This document shows, one piece after another, positions 55,101-63,816 of a DNA stretch of 64,000 nucleotides. Position 1 is the first letter of the stretch, and each line of letters opens with the position of its first letter. The notes beneath the pieces were generated by a model. It ran no database searches. It saw only the letters and a program-made list of their open reading frames with translations, and was not told the origin of the DNA. The translations under genes and the position numbers were made by a program. Origin of the DNA: Robertmurraya sp. FSL R5-0851 (lineage in GTDB: Bacteria; Bacillota; Bacilli; Bacillales; Cytobacillaceae); the NCBI RefSeq assembly GCF_038002965.1, contig NZ_JBBOOE010000001.1, positions 570,501-634,500 on the forward strand, given 5' to 3'.

Positions 55101-55186
55101 TAAAAGGCAAACTTTACCGAAAGGGAAGGACGCAAAGCCGTGAGCCTAATCGCTTATCATGCGAATGGTCGTCAGGTTGCCAGGTC
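55101..55186 (+). ncRNA. Cyclic di-GMP-I (GEMM) riboswitch
   Basis: The core GGCAAA, then CGAAAGGG-AAGGACGCAAAGCC, GAGCCTAA, ATGGTCGTCAGGTTGCCAGG, is that of class I c-di-GMP riboswitches (GNRA loop, docking receptor, GACGCAAAGCC). A second hairpin AGGTCTCATTTTGTGAGCCT (55180-55199) follows; the ribosome binding site is 20 bases later, so control may be at translation or through that hairpin. The gap 54860-55100 before it holds nothing clear. Confidence 0.88.
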
Positions 55187-55227
55187 TCATTTTGTGAGCC
55201 TCGGCTTGCAGAATGGGGGAACGTAAA

Positions 55228-56097
55228 ATGAAAAAGCTTGTTGTATCTATGATTATGGTGTTGCTTTTTTCAATGGGAGGCTTTGGATCAAACATGAGTG
55301 CTTCTACGGTAGATCGCTCCACATGGCTTTGGAATCCGTGGGACATTGTGAGCAATGAAACAGGAACCTTAAGCTTTCTTGAACAAAAGCAAATCAACAA
55401 AGTGTATGTACAAATTGACCGTGATATCCCTATGAATGTATATCGTAGCTTTATTACGAAGGCATCCGTAAAAGGAATAAAAGTATATGCTCTAGACGGA
55501 GCACCAAGCTGGGTAGCTCCAAAAGGATATCGAAATCAAGATGCGTTAATGAATTGGTTGAAAACCTATCAAGCAGGATCAACCGCTTCGCAAAAATTTA
55601 CAGGCATTCATTTAGATGTAGAGCCTTACTTATATAGCGGTTGGAATACGAATAGAGCGGCAACTGTCAAAAGCTTTCAAGAGTTAATCACAAAAGCGAA
55701 TACCTCTGCTGCAGGTTTAAAACTGCCACTTGAAGCCGACCTGCCATTCTGGTTTGATGAAGTGTCTTATAACAATACGTATGGCAAAGGAAATCTAGCA
55801 GAGTGGGTTATTACAAAAACGAATAGTGTAACAATTATGGCCTACCGTGACAGTGCTCCTGCCATCATTGAAATTGTAAAAAATGAAGTAGCCTTTGCTG
55901 GCAAACACCATAAGGCATTAGTCATCGGTGTAGAAACAGGGGCAACAGACGAAGGCGATATGATTTCCTTTTTTGAAGAAGGGGAAGCCTACATGAACGA
56001 ACAGCTGGCTTCCGTTGCCTCACATTACGGAACAAGCCCTGGATATAAGGGGTTGGCTATCCACCATGTGGGAAGCTGGAAAACCATGAAACCATAA
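55228..56097 (+). CDS. Secreted protein, TIM-barrel-like fold, under c-di-GMP control
   Basis: This 289-residue protein has a signal peptide of about 25 residues (MKKLVVSMIMVLLFSMGGFG). The mature part has ATWLWNPWDIV-like (RSTWLWNPWDIVSN) start, GIHLDVEPYLYSGW with an acidic pair, LEADLPFWFD and VTIMAYRDSAP. These blocks suggest a glycoside-hydrolase-like barrel; the substrate is unknown. GGGGGAACGTAAA precedes the ATG at 55228. The riboswitch links its secretion to the switch between motile and sessile life. Confidence 0.78.
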   Translation: MKKLVVSMIMVLLFSMGGFGSNMSASTVDRSTWLWNPWDIVSNETGTLSFLEQKQINKVYVQIDRDIPMNVYRSFITKASVKGIKVYALDGAPSWVAPKGYRNQDALMNWLKTYQAGSTASQKFTGIHLDVEPYLYSGWNTNRAATVKSFQELITKANTSAAGLKLPLEADLPFWFDEVSYNNTYGKGNLAEWVITKTNSVTIMAYRDSAPAIIEIVKNEVAFAGKHHKALVIGVETGATDEGDMISFFEEGEAYMNEQLASVASHYGTSPGYKGLAIHHVGSWKTMKP

Positions 56098-56140
56098 CGA
56101 AAGAAAGCTAGCAGGGATAGAAACCTGCTAGTTTTCTTTA
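56098..56140. terminator. Bidirectional terminator
   Basis: AAAGCTAGCAGG...CCTGCTAGTTTTCTTT between the convergent secreted-protein and TetR genes. Confidence 0.8.
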
Positions 56141-56998
56141 ATTAAGATATGAACGTAACTGTTGTAGTTTTGCTTTTCCAAAGTGACCCTCTAGGCTTGC
56201 TAAAGCACTTTCTACTACAAATTGCCTCTTATTATTAGGTTGCAAAAGTTCTTCTAGAATAAAATCAAGTAGCTCAATATATTTCACAGAGTCGGGCATA
56301 TTCATGCTCTCTTTTTTCAGACTCATGATTTCTAGAGTTAGCTTTTCTTGATAAGATTTATCTTTTTTATGACAAGTTGGAGACCAATCATCCAACAGTT
56401 CTGGTGAAAGAAGTTGCTCACCGGTTTCCCCGACATTCTTCATTAACGCCACAAGTCGATTGACACTATATCTGACTACTCGCTCAGGATTACTCTTTAA
56501 GCTATTCGCCATTCTCTCGTACTTAAGGTTATGGTGGAAAATAGCTGTAAACATAATGGCAGCATCCAGAAGATAAGGCTTCTTGCTCTCTCCAAAAATT
56601 TCATCAAAGCGTTCGTATACCCAACGTAACATTCGTAACTGAAAATCACTAATAAACTTTTTTAACTCAGAATCATTTAAAAATAGTACTTCTTCGTATA
56701 AAGGAATCAGTTTACTCGCTCGATTCGTCTTCACTTGCAGCTCCATTTGCTTAATGAACACTTCAATATCTGACGGGTCTTTTCCAATTAAGAGTTCGTT
56801 TCTTTCGTGCTCAAACTTTTTTTGTATCACTCGGAAAATGGCCATAAGTAGTTCGTTCTTGGAAGAAAAGTAATTATAAAAGGTTCCTTTAGAAATACTA
56901 CTATAATCCAAAATGTCTTGAATGGAGGTTGCTTGAAATCCCTTTTCTACAAAAAGCTGATGTGCTGTATCGATAACATGTTGCTTCCGATCTTTCAT
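56138..56998 (-). CDS. TetR-family regulator
   Basis: This 286-residue protein has an N-terminal TetR helix-turn-helix (TSIQDILDYSSISKGTFYNY) and a long ligand domain, longer than the usual 200 residues. Divergent from an EmrB/QacA-type efflux gene 183 bases away, which it very probably represses. AGGTG precedes the ATG at 56998; the frame upstream is not used. Confidence 0.88.
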   Translation of the reverse strand: MKDRKQHVIDTAHQLFVEKGFQATSIQDILDYSSISKGTFYNYFSSKNELLMAIFRVIQKKFEHERNELLIGKDPSDIEVFIKQMELQVKTNRASKLIPLYEEVLFLNDSELKKFISDFQLRMLRWVYERFDEIFGESKKPYLLDAAIMFTAIFHHNLKYERMANSLKSNPERVVRYSVNRLVALMKNVGETGEQLLSPELLDDWSPTCHKKDKSYQEKLTLEIMSLKKESMNMPDSVKYIELLDFILEELLQPNNKRQFVVESALASLEGHFGKAKLQQLRSYLN

Positions 56999-57181
56999 CG
57001 TATCACCTGAATTCATATTTGGACTCACTGTATAAAAATATAGTAACTTATTTTTCTGAAGGTTACAAACCCATTATTTAGCTGTGTTTTTCCATTGCAT
57101 TTTTTGTACTGAGGGTATAATATATGTTAAGTATATAACTGAAGTACATTTTATTGGACTTATAGTATAGGGGGAACATAC

Positions 57182-58723
57182 ATGGCTGAAAAACAAGATA
57201 AACGGCCGCCATACGGAATTATTGGAGTTCTGTTAATTGGGGCTTTCATCACGTTTTTAAATAACACCTTATTAAATATTGCTTTGCCATCCATCATGAA
57301 GGATTTAGAGGTAGAAGCTGCCACGGTTCAATGGTTAACTACAGGCTTTATGCTCGTTAACGGGATATTAATTCCGGCTACGGCCTTCTTAATACAGAAA
57401 TATTCTGTTCGTAATTTATTTTTAGTCGCTATGAGTTTATTCACGATCGGTACACTAGTTGCTGGTGTGGCTCACGAATTTCCGATTCTTTTAGCAGGAC
57501 GTATGCTTCAGGCATCCGGATCGGCCATTATGATGCCATTGCTTATGAACGTCATGCTTGTTAGCTTCCCAATTGAAAAAAGAGGAACAGCGATGGGGGT
57601 ATTTGGTTTAATTATCATGTTTGCGCCAGCGATTGGACCTACCTTATCAGGGTGGATTATTGAGCACTATGATTGGAGAATGCTTTTCCACTTTATTACC
57701 CCTATTTCAGTAGTAGTGGTATTAATCGGATTCTTCCTTTTAAAAGATAAGAAAGAAAAGAGTAATCTTCGTTTAGACTTTTTCTCCTTACTTTTATCAA
57801 GTATTGGATTTGGTGGAATCCTTTACGGCTTCAGCTCAGCAGGAAGCAAGGGCTGGGACAGTCCGCATGTGTACCTGGCGATTGCCGTCGGTTTCATTTC
57901 GCTAGTAACATTTATTTTAAAACAAATGAAGCAAGACACTCCGTTGTTAAACTTTGGAGTGTTTAAATACCCAATGTTTGCCTTGTCATCTACTATTTCC
58001 ATGGTAACCAACATGGCATTGTTCTCAGGAATGATCCTTATTCCCATTTATGTTCAAACGATTCGTGGAATTTCTCCACTGGACGCAGGGCTAATGCTCC
58101 TACCAGGTGCCATCGCCATGGCGATTATGTCTCCTATTACGGGGAGATTGTTTGATAAATTTGGTGGGCGAGTATTGGCGCTTATTGGTTTAGGAATCAC
58201 GGTGATCACTACGTATGAGTTTAGTCAGTTAACGGTAGATTTAAGCTATACCCACTTAGTTATCCTTTACACGGTCCGGATGATCGGGATGTCATTTGTT
58301 ATGATGCCTGTTTCAACAAACGGATTAAATCAACTTCCGACGCGTTTCTATCCACATGGTACAGCAATGAACAATACGTTAAACCAAGTGGCTGGGGCAA
58401 TCGGAACCGCATTACTCGTTACAGTTATGTCCAATCGTACAGAAACACACGCTCAAGAACTAGCTGACGAAGCGATGAAGACGGCAGCCGGTCAAGGAGC
58501 AGGAGTCGCACAGCCAACTGCTGAAATGATCGCTCAAATGAAAGAGCAGATCATGATGAAGGCGATGCTCGAAGGAATAAACGATGCATTCCTAGTGGCT
58601 ACAGGGATTTCAATTGTTGCCTTCATTCTCGCTTTCTTTATCAAGCGTGCCACTCAAGCAGAGGATCCTCTAGAAGGAAAAGAGGCGCCAAAGGTGGTAC
58701 CGGCGAAGTTAGCTGAGAATTAA
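57182..58723 (+). CDS. DHA2-family (EmrB/QacA) multidrug MFS transporter
   Basis: This 513-residue exporter has 14 membrane spans. It has the motif NTLLNIALPSIMKDLEVEAA at the start, WLTTGFMLVNGILIP, and motif C-like GPTLSGWIIEHYDWRMLF typical of proton-driven drug efflux of the DHA2 group. The natural substrate is unknown. GGGGGG lies 6 bases before the ATG, and a TATAAT at about 57116 may be the -10. Its partner is the divergent TetR regulator. Confidence 0.9.
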   Translation: MAEKQDKRPPYGIIGVLLIGAFITFLNNTLLNIALPSIMKDLEVEAATVQWLTTGFMLVNGILIPATAFLIQKYSVRNLFLVAMSLFTIGTLVAGVAHEFPILLAGRMLQASGSAIMMPLLMNVMLVSFPIEKRGTAMGVFGLIIMFAPAIGPTLSGWIIEHYDWRMLFHFITPISVVVVLIGFFLLKDKKEKSNLRLDFFSLLLSSIGFGGILYGFSSAGSKGWDSPHVYLAIAVGFISLVTFILKQMKQDTPLLNFGVFKYPMFALSSTISMVTNMALFSGMILIPIYVQTIRGISPLDAGLMLLPGAIAMAIMSPITGRLFDKFGGRVLALIGLGITVITTYEFSQLTVDLSYTHLVILYTVRMIGMSFVMMPVSTNGLNQLPTRFYPHGTAMNNTLNQVAGAIGTALLVTVMSNRTETHAQELADEAMKTAAGQGAGVAQPTAEMIAQMKEQIMMKAMLEGINDAFLVATGISIVAFILAFFIKRATQAEDPLEGKEAPKVVPAKLAEN

Positions 58724-58727
58724 ATAT

Positions 58728-58774
58728 AAAAAAGAAGAACTCCTTGAAAATGAAAAGGAGTTCTTCTTTTTTAG
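58728..58774 (+). terminator. Terminator after the DHA2 transporter
   Basis: AAGAAGAACTCCTT...AAGGAGTTCTTCTTTTTT, a long perfect stem with T-run. Confidence 0.9.
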
Positions 58775-58849
58775 TTGTGCTTTTGATTGGGATACCTTCA
58801 CCGTCTGTTTTGAAGTACGGTGTTCATGAAGATATTGAAATTTGTCTTA

Positions 58850-59105
58850 TCCTTAATCAAGTAACCAGCAAAAGTAAAATAACCGGAGATTTTTACGTTA
58901 AATGTAGAACGGAGTTCGTTTTGGGGTAAATAAGTGGAGGTTTTCCGCTTATCCAAAGAAAAAACCCCTATTTTCAATTTTTCTGAGACAATAGGCGGAA
59001 TCTCTCCGTCTATTTAGGTCTTTTTTAGAAAAAATTACTAATTAAGCGGAATACCTCCGTCTATTTATCAGATCGGTTGCTTAACCTGATCCACAGCCGA
59101 TAGTG
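58850..59105 (+). repeat. Dispersed intergenic repeat, uninterrupted copy
   Basis: About 250 bp, starting CTTAATCAAGTAACCAGCAAA and ending CTTAACCTGATCCACAGCCG. It contains inverted GGAGGTTTTCCGCTTAT, GGCGGAATCTCTCCGTC and AGCGGAATACCTCCGTC modules, the last two 51 bp apart. It is the reference for the split copy at 4799-6610 and the inverted copy at 40225. No gene is seen in the rest of 58775-59260. Confidence 0.85.
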
Positions 59106-59261
59106 AGTAGCTACAGGCCCCATGTCCTCCCGAAGTCAACAACAATATTTTACCAAAACAAACATTTTCTACTTGCTAATCTACTAAACTACCTTTAGTA
59201 TTAAATTTGTATTATCTAGATATGGGTATATAAAATTAAATTCCAACTATATATAGTGTTG

Positions 59262-59450
59262 TTGCCTTAAGATAAGATGCCGCACGGCTTAATAGGGAAT
59301 CTGGTGAAAGACCAGAACTGCCCCCGCAACTGTAAATGCTGACAAAATGAACAAACCACTGTGTAGTTTGCTTACGAGAAGTAGGTGCCTAAATGGGAAG
59401 GGTTCAAAGTAGAGTGAAGCATAAGTCAGGAGACCTATCTTACTTAAGAT
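59262..59450 (+). ncRNA. Cobalamin (adenosylcobalamin) riboswitch
   Basis: The conserved pieces GGGAATCTGGTG, ACCAGAACTGCCCCCGCAAC (the B12 box region), and GCATAAGTCAGGAGACCTAT are all present in order. A terminator at 59543-59580 lies between it and the ribonucleotide reductase genes, giving an off-switch when cobalamin is abundant. Confidence 0.93.
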
Positions 59451-59542
59451 GTTTCAACTTCTTCGGGGACTTGGGAAGATGAGACGATGGCGACAGAAGA
59501 CAAAATCGTGTTTGCCTGTTTGTCTTTTGCTGAAATCGTTTC

Positions 59543-59580
59543 ATCCGCTCAAGGACCCACCTTAGCGGATTTTTTATTTT
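59543..59580 (+). terminator. Riboswitch-controlled terminator of the nrd operon
   Basis: ATCCGCT-14-AGCGGAT followed by TTTTTATTTT, ending just before AGGAGG of the first nrd gene. It is the expected expression platform of the cobalamin riboswitch. Confidence 0.85.
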
Positions 59581-59594
59581 CAGGAGGGACGAGC

Positions 59595-61880
59595 ATGACA
59601 GTAGTAGATGTACATGAAGATTATAAGTCGGTGTTAAGAGCGATTGAAGAGTGTTCTTCAACTTATCAGTTAGACGCGACAGAGATAACAAAAATGATCA
59701 ATGAATTAGAGGCAGCAAAAAAAGAAGTGAGCCAACAAGCTTTATTTTATTCTTTAAATAAAATCGCGATGGACCAGCCGGATTGGACTTTTGTTGCCGC
59801 ACGAATCTATTTAACGGAACTATACAAACAAGCTTCACAAAACCGAAACTACGATTCCACATATACATATGGGGACTTTTACGATTTGCTAGCAACGTTA
59901 ACGGAGAAAGGAATTTACTCTCCAAAACTGCTGCAAATGTATACAGAGGAAGAAATTAAACAATTAGCAGCGGGAATCAATCCGGAACGAGATCAGCTTT
60001 TCAACTATATTGGTCTGTTCCTCTTTGCCGATCGTTACCTTGCAAGAGATCATGATCGAAAGGTATATGAATTGCCGCAAGAGAGATTCATGGTGATTGC
60101 CATGACTATCATGATGAACGAATCGAAAGGCCAAAGACTAGAGTTAGTAAAAGAAGCTTATTGGGCATTAAGCCATTTATATATGACTGTCGCAACACCA
60201 ACCTTATCCAATGCTGGGAAGAACTTCGGTCAGCTGTCCTCTTGTTTTATTGACACAGTGGATGACTCGCTTGACGGGATTTATTTGAACAATTGGGATA
60301 TCGCTCGCTTAAGTAAAGAAGGCGGTGGCATCGGAATTTATTACGGAAAGGTTCGTGCGTTAGGTTCCGATATCAAAGGGTTCAAAGGGATGTCCTCTGG
60401 TGTTGTACCTTGGATTCGATTGATTAATGATACGGCTGTAAGTGTCGATCAATTGGGGCAAAGACAAGGAGCAGTCGCCATTTATTTAGATATATTCCAT
60501 AAAGACGTGATGAATGGCTTCCTTGAGCTAAAAACCAATAACGGTGATGAACGAAGAAAGGCTCACGATATTTTCACTGGAGTTACCATTCCAGATTTAT
60601 TTATGGAAAAACTTTTAGAAAAAGATGAAAATGGCAGAAGCATCGGGGAATGGCATACATTCTGTCCACACCAAGTAAAGCAGCTGATGGGCTGGAAGGA
60701 CGAAAATGGAACACCTCTTGGACTTGAAGACTTTTATGATGAAAATGATAGAAAGTATTTTACGGAAAAATACGAAGAAGCGGTGAATCAGCCTCTTTTA
60801 CCAAGAAAAACCTACCGTGCAATGGATATTATGGCCCGAATCATGGTCGCACAGTTAGAAACAGGTACACCATACATGTTCTATCGAGATGAGGTCAATC
60901 GTCAAAATCCAAATAAGCGTACAGAAGGAAGAACGTCTATCTACTGCAGTAATTTATGTACCGAAATTGCCCAAAACATGTCGAGTACAACGATTGTAAA
61001 AGAATACAAGGACGAAGATGGCAATCTAGTAATCGTAAGAAAGCCGGGAGAATTTGTTGTATGTAATCTTTCCTCGATCAATCTCGCAAAGTCTTATGGT
61101 GCCAATGAGCTTGAACGATTAATCAGAATTCAAGTGCGGATGCTAGACAATGTGATTGATCTAAATACCATTCCAGTCGGACAAGCCGAATTAACGAATC
61201 AAAAATATCGAGCGGTCGGCCTAGGTACGTTTGGATGGCATCACCTATTAGCCTTACAATCGATCCACTGGGAATCAGAGGAAGCGGTCCAGTTTGCTGA
61301 TGAACTATACGAAAATATTGCCTATTATACCATCCAAGCTTCTATGGAGCTTGCGAAGGAAAAAGGAGCATTCAGTCAATTTGAGACGTCTGAATGGGCT
61401 ACAGGAAAGTACTTCGAGCGGAGAAATTACACGTCCGAGCGTTGGAGTGAATTAAAGGAACAAGTAAAAACAAACGGAATTCGTAATGGCTGGCTGATGG
61501 CGATTGCCCCGAATTCTTCTACGGCAAAAATTGGTGGTTCCACCGATGGAATTGATCCATTGTACGCAGTAGAATATGCAGAGGAAAAGAAGAACTTTAA
61601 GTTCAAGGTAACCGCACCTGACTTAAACCATCGCACATACGCGTACTACCGTAGAGCAAGGCATGAGTTAGACCAAGTGTGGAGCATCCGCCAAAACGCT
61701 GCACGTCAACGCCATATTGATCAGTCCATCAGTTTTAATTTATATGTGAGACATGATATTAAAGCAAAAGACTTGCTCCATTTACACATAGAAGCATGGA
61801 AGCAAGGGTTAAAAACCACGTATTATGTGAGAAGTACCTCACAGTCAGAGATTGAAGAATGTGAAGCTTGCCATAGCTAA
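59595..61880 (+). CDS. nrdE: Class I ribonucleotide reductase, large (alpha) subunit
   Basis: This 761-residue catalytic subunit turns ribonucleotides into deoxyribonucleotides. The active-site cysteines are in LSSCFIDT (about 217) and VVCNLSSINL (about 489), with the N-x-C-x-E motif in SNLCTEI. The radical-path tyrosines lie in KTTYYVRS (about 742) and the redox pair CEAC is at the C-terminus. AGGAGG lies 7 bases before the ATG at 59595; the longer frame upstream runs through the terminator. There is no N-terminal ATP cone of obvious type, as in class Ib. Confidence 0.9.
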   Translation: MTVVDVHEDYKSVLRAIEECSSTYQLDATEITKMINELEAAKKEVSQQALFYSLNKIAMDQPDWTFVAARIYLTELYKQASQNRNYDSTYTYGDFYDLLATLTEKGIYSPKLLQMYTEEEIKQLAAGINPERDQLFNYIGLFLFADRYLARDHDRKVYELPQERFMVIAMTIMMNESKGQRLELVKEAYWALSHLYMTVATPTLSNAGKNFGQLSSCFIDTVDDSLDGIYLNNWDIARLSKEGGGIGIYYGKVRALGSDIKGFKGMSSGVVPWIRLINDTAVSVDQLGQRQGAVAIYLDIFHKDVMNGFLELKTNNGDERRKAHDIFTGVTIPDLFMEKLLEKDENGRSIGEWHTFCPHQVKQLMGWKDENGTPLGLEDFYDENDRKYFTEKYEEAVNQPLLPRKTYRAMDIMARIMVAQLETGTPYMFYRDEVNRQNPNKRTEGRTSIYCSNLCTEIAQNMSSTTIVKEYKDEDGNLVIVRKPGEFVVCNLSSINLAKSYGANELERLIRIQVRMLDNVIDLNTIPVGQAELTNQKYRAVGLGTFGWHHLLALQSIHWESEEAVQFADELYENIAYYTIQASMELAKEKGAFSQFETSEWATGKYFERRNYTSERWSELKEQVKTNGIRNGWLMAIAPNSSTAKIGGSTDGIDPLYAVEYAEEKKNFKFKVTAPDLNHRTYAYYRRARHELDQVWSIRQNAARQRHIDQSISFNLYVRHDIKAKDLLHLHIEAWKQGLKTTYYVRSTSQSEIEECEACHS

Positions 61881-61900
61881 GCTTGAAAGGAGAAGGGACC

Positions 61901-62947
61901 ATGTCAATCAATGCCCCATTAAATAAAATCAAACTGTTGAATCCAACTTTTCCAAATCGTTCAACAGGTATTATTAACGGACAATCTTCCGGTCTCTTAA
62001 ACTGGAATGATATCGCCTATCCACAAATGTATGATTTGTATCAAACCTTGCTGTCTAATTTTTGGAAGGCACAAGAAATCAATATGCAAGATGATATTAA
62101 ACAATGGGATTCATTATCTTCACATGAAAAGGATATCTTTTTACGAGTGAACACGCAGCTTGCCTCCCTTGATAGCCTTCAAACACCAACGATGAGTCAA
62201 GTGCTCGATTATGTGAGCGATTCTAGCTTTAAGGCCATCTTTGCGGTCATTGCTCAGCAGGAGGCTGTTCATAATGAATCGTACTCCTATATATTAAGTT
62301 CATTGGTTCCAGTCAGTGAACAAAATGCGCGTTTTAATCAAGCGAAGGATGACCCGATCGTGCAAAAGAGAAACCAACTTATTTTGGATGCTTATGAACA
62401 ATTCCGTTCCCATCCAAATGCACAGAATTTATACGAGCTAGCCATCAACTCCATCATTTTAGAAGGAATCTACTTCTATGCGGGCTTTGCCTTTTTCTAT
62501 AATCTTGCTCGTCAGCAAAAGATGTTAAAGACGAGTACGATGATTAGCTATATCCAAAGAGATGAGATGCAGCATGCGTATTTTATTTCTCAGTTTGTAC
62601 GAATTATGTTAACGGAAAATCCAGAGCTCAATAACCCAGCAAATATTCAATATGCAAAGAATCGCATCAAAGAAGCGGTGGAGCTGGAGAAGGAATGGGC
62701 GGGAGAAATATTAGCAGAGATGAACGGAATTGATCTGGAAGAGTTCGGACAATATGTGGAGTATCTGGCCAATAAAAGGCTTCGTCAATTGGGTCTGGAT
62801 CATCTTTATGGTGACCGTGAAAATTCAATGCCATGGATTCAAGTGTTTAGTGACGAAATGATTAATGAAACCAAGTCAGACTTTTTTGAGCAGAAATCCC
62901 GTACCTATACAAAGGTGACACAGTCCAATGGCTTTGACGAACTTTAA
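61901..62947 (+). CDS. nrdF: Class I ribonucleotide reductase, small (beta) subunit
   Basis: This 348-residue ferritin-like protein houses the dimetal-tyrosyl radical. Metal ligands are Asp in ASLDSLQTP, Glu and His in QQEAVHNESYSYI (with the probable radical Tyr), Glu in IILEGIYFYAGF, and Glu/His in IQRDEMQHAYF. AAGGAG lies 9 bases before the ATG. It overlaps the flavodoxin gene by 20 bases. The flavodoxin partner suggests a manganese (class Ib-like) cofactor. Confidence 0.9.
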   Translation: MSINAPLNKIKLLNPTFPNRSTGIINGQSSGLLNWNDIAYPQMYDLYQTLLSNFWKAQEINMQDDIKQWDSLSSHEKDIFLRVNTQLASLDSLQTPTMSQVLDYVSDSSFKAIFAVIAQQEAVHNESYSYILSSLVPVSEQNARFNQAKDDPIVQKRNQLILDAYEQFRSHPNAQNLYELAINSIILEGIYFYAGFAFFYNLARQQKMLKTSTMISYIQRDEMQHAYFISQFVRIMLTENPELNNPANIQYAKNRIKEAVELEKEWAGEILAEMNGIDLEEFGQYVEYLANKRLRQLGLDHLYGDRENSMPWIQVFSDEMINETKSDFFEQKSRTYTKVTQSNGFDEL

Positions 62948-63404
62948 GGGAAAAGTAGCGATTGTCTATTCATCCGTCACGGGGAATACAGAAGAACTTG
63001 TTCGTATGGTAGCAAGCTGCCTTCAATCACGATCAATGTCTACGGATTTATTTCAAGTAGAAGATTTTCTCCGTGCGAACATGGATGACTATGATGGGTT
63101 GGTCATCGGAACTTACACATGGGGCAATGGAGAAATTCCAGTAGAAATGAAGCCTGTGTACCAAGAAATAGAACGTCAACATGTTCGAGAGCTCGCCACA
63201 GGAGTGGTTGGGACGGGGGATTCCTTTTACCCTTCCTTTTGTGGAGCGGTGGATGAATTTAGGGATATGCTCTATGTTCATACTTCCTTAGTAGCCACAC
63301 TAAAAGTAGAATTACAGCCACAGTTTAAGGATTATGAAAAATGTGAAAAACTGGCTGAGTTAATGATAGAAAAAATTCAAAGTCGGACCTATAGTACGGT
63401 GTGA
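62928..63404 (+). CDS. Flavodoxin, probable NrdI-like partner of ribonucleotide reductase
   Basis: This 158-residue flavodoxin has the FMN phosphate loop YSSVTGNTEELV near residue 15, GTYTWGNGEIP and VGTGDSFYPSFCGAVDEF. Fused into the nrd operon by a 20-base overlap with the small-subunit gene, it most likely makes the oxidant that assembles the Mn-tyrosyl cofactor, as NrdI does, or reduces the enzyme. It is closer in look to ordinary flavodoxins than to classical NrdI. Confidence 0.82.
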   Translation: MALTNFKGKVAIVYSSVTGNTEELVRMVASCLQSRSMSTDLFQVEDFLRANMDDYDGLVIGTYTWGNGEIPVEMKPVYQEIERQHVRELATGVVGTGDSFYPSFCGAVDEFRDMLYVHTSLVATLKVELQPQFKDYEKCEKLAELMIEKIQSRTYSTV

Positions 63405-63440
63405 AAAAGGTAGTGGGCTCTTGCCTACTACCTTTTTTTA
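63402..63440 (+). terminator. Terminator of the nrd operon
   Basis: AAAAAGGTAGT...ACTACCTTTTTTT directly after the flavodoxin stop. Confidence 0.88.
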
Positions 63441-63475
63441 TATTCAATGTTTACCATATATATAATTTGGGTATA

Positions 63476-63535
63476 AAGGAGGGTCTCTATTTTTGTAGAG
63501 GGACTGCATGCGCAAGGCAGATCCTTCTTTTTTGT
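63476..63535 (+). ncRNA. Candidate small structured RNA with terminator
   Basis: GGAGGGT, hairpin CTCTATTTTTGTAGAG, GGA, hairpin CTGCATGCGCAAGGCAG, ATCCTTC and TTTTTT form a three-way junction closed by AAGGAGG/CCTTCTT and ended by a T-run. A TATAAT lies just upstream (about 63460). No known riboswitch class is recognised. Confidence 0.4.
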
Positions 63536-63658
63536 GTTTAATTATAGACAAAAATGAATATATTAAACTAGAATTATATGTAAATTTCAATGAGTAAAAA
63601 TGAAAGATTTGTTTAAAAATACCATTCTTTGTTAAAATAAAGAGTGAGGGTAAAGCAG

Positions 63659-63736
63659 ATGACGGATAAGCAAATGAATGAGCTTGTTAGTTTTTTACTA
63701 GCAGGAGATGAAATAGAAACCGGTAAAGACCAGTAG
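63659..63736 (+). CDS. Short open frame, possibly a gene remnant
   Basis: It encodes 25 residues (MTDKQMNELVSFLLAGDEIE at the start). A weak GAGGG lies before the ATG. It is followed in another frame by the end of a histidine kinase, so it may be the shortened start of a decayed gene. Confidence 0.25.
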   Translation: MTDKQMNELVSFLLAGDEIETGKDQ

Positions 63737-63738
63737 AA

Positions 63739-63816
63739 AATCATGGTGGAATTATAGAGGTTTCGAGTAAACCTGGGGAAGGGACGACCTTCATTCTTGT
63801 TCTACCTTTAGTATAA
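63739..63816 (+). pseudogene. Remnant: last 25 residues of a histidine kinase
   Basis: NHGGIIEVSSKPGEGTTFIL and VLPLV with a stop match the G2-box end of sensor kinase ATPase domains. Nothing of the kinase precedes it in frame. The remaining bases to 64000 hold no feature I can support; an ATG at 63961 opens a frame that runs off the window. Confidence 0.65.
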
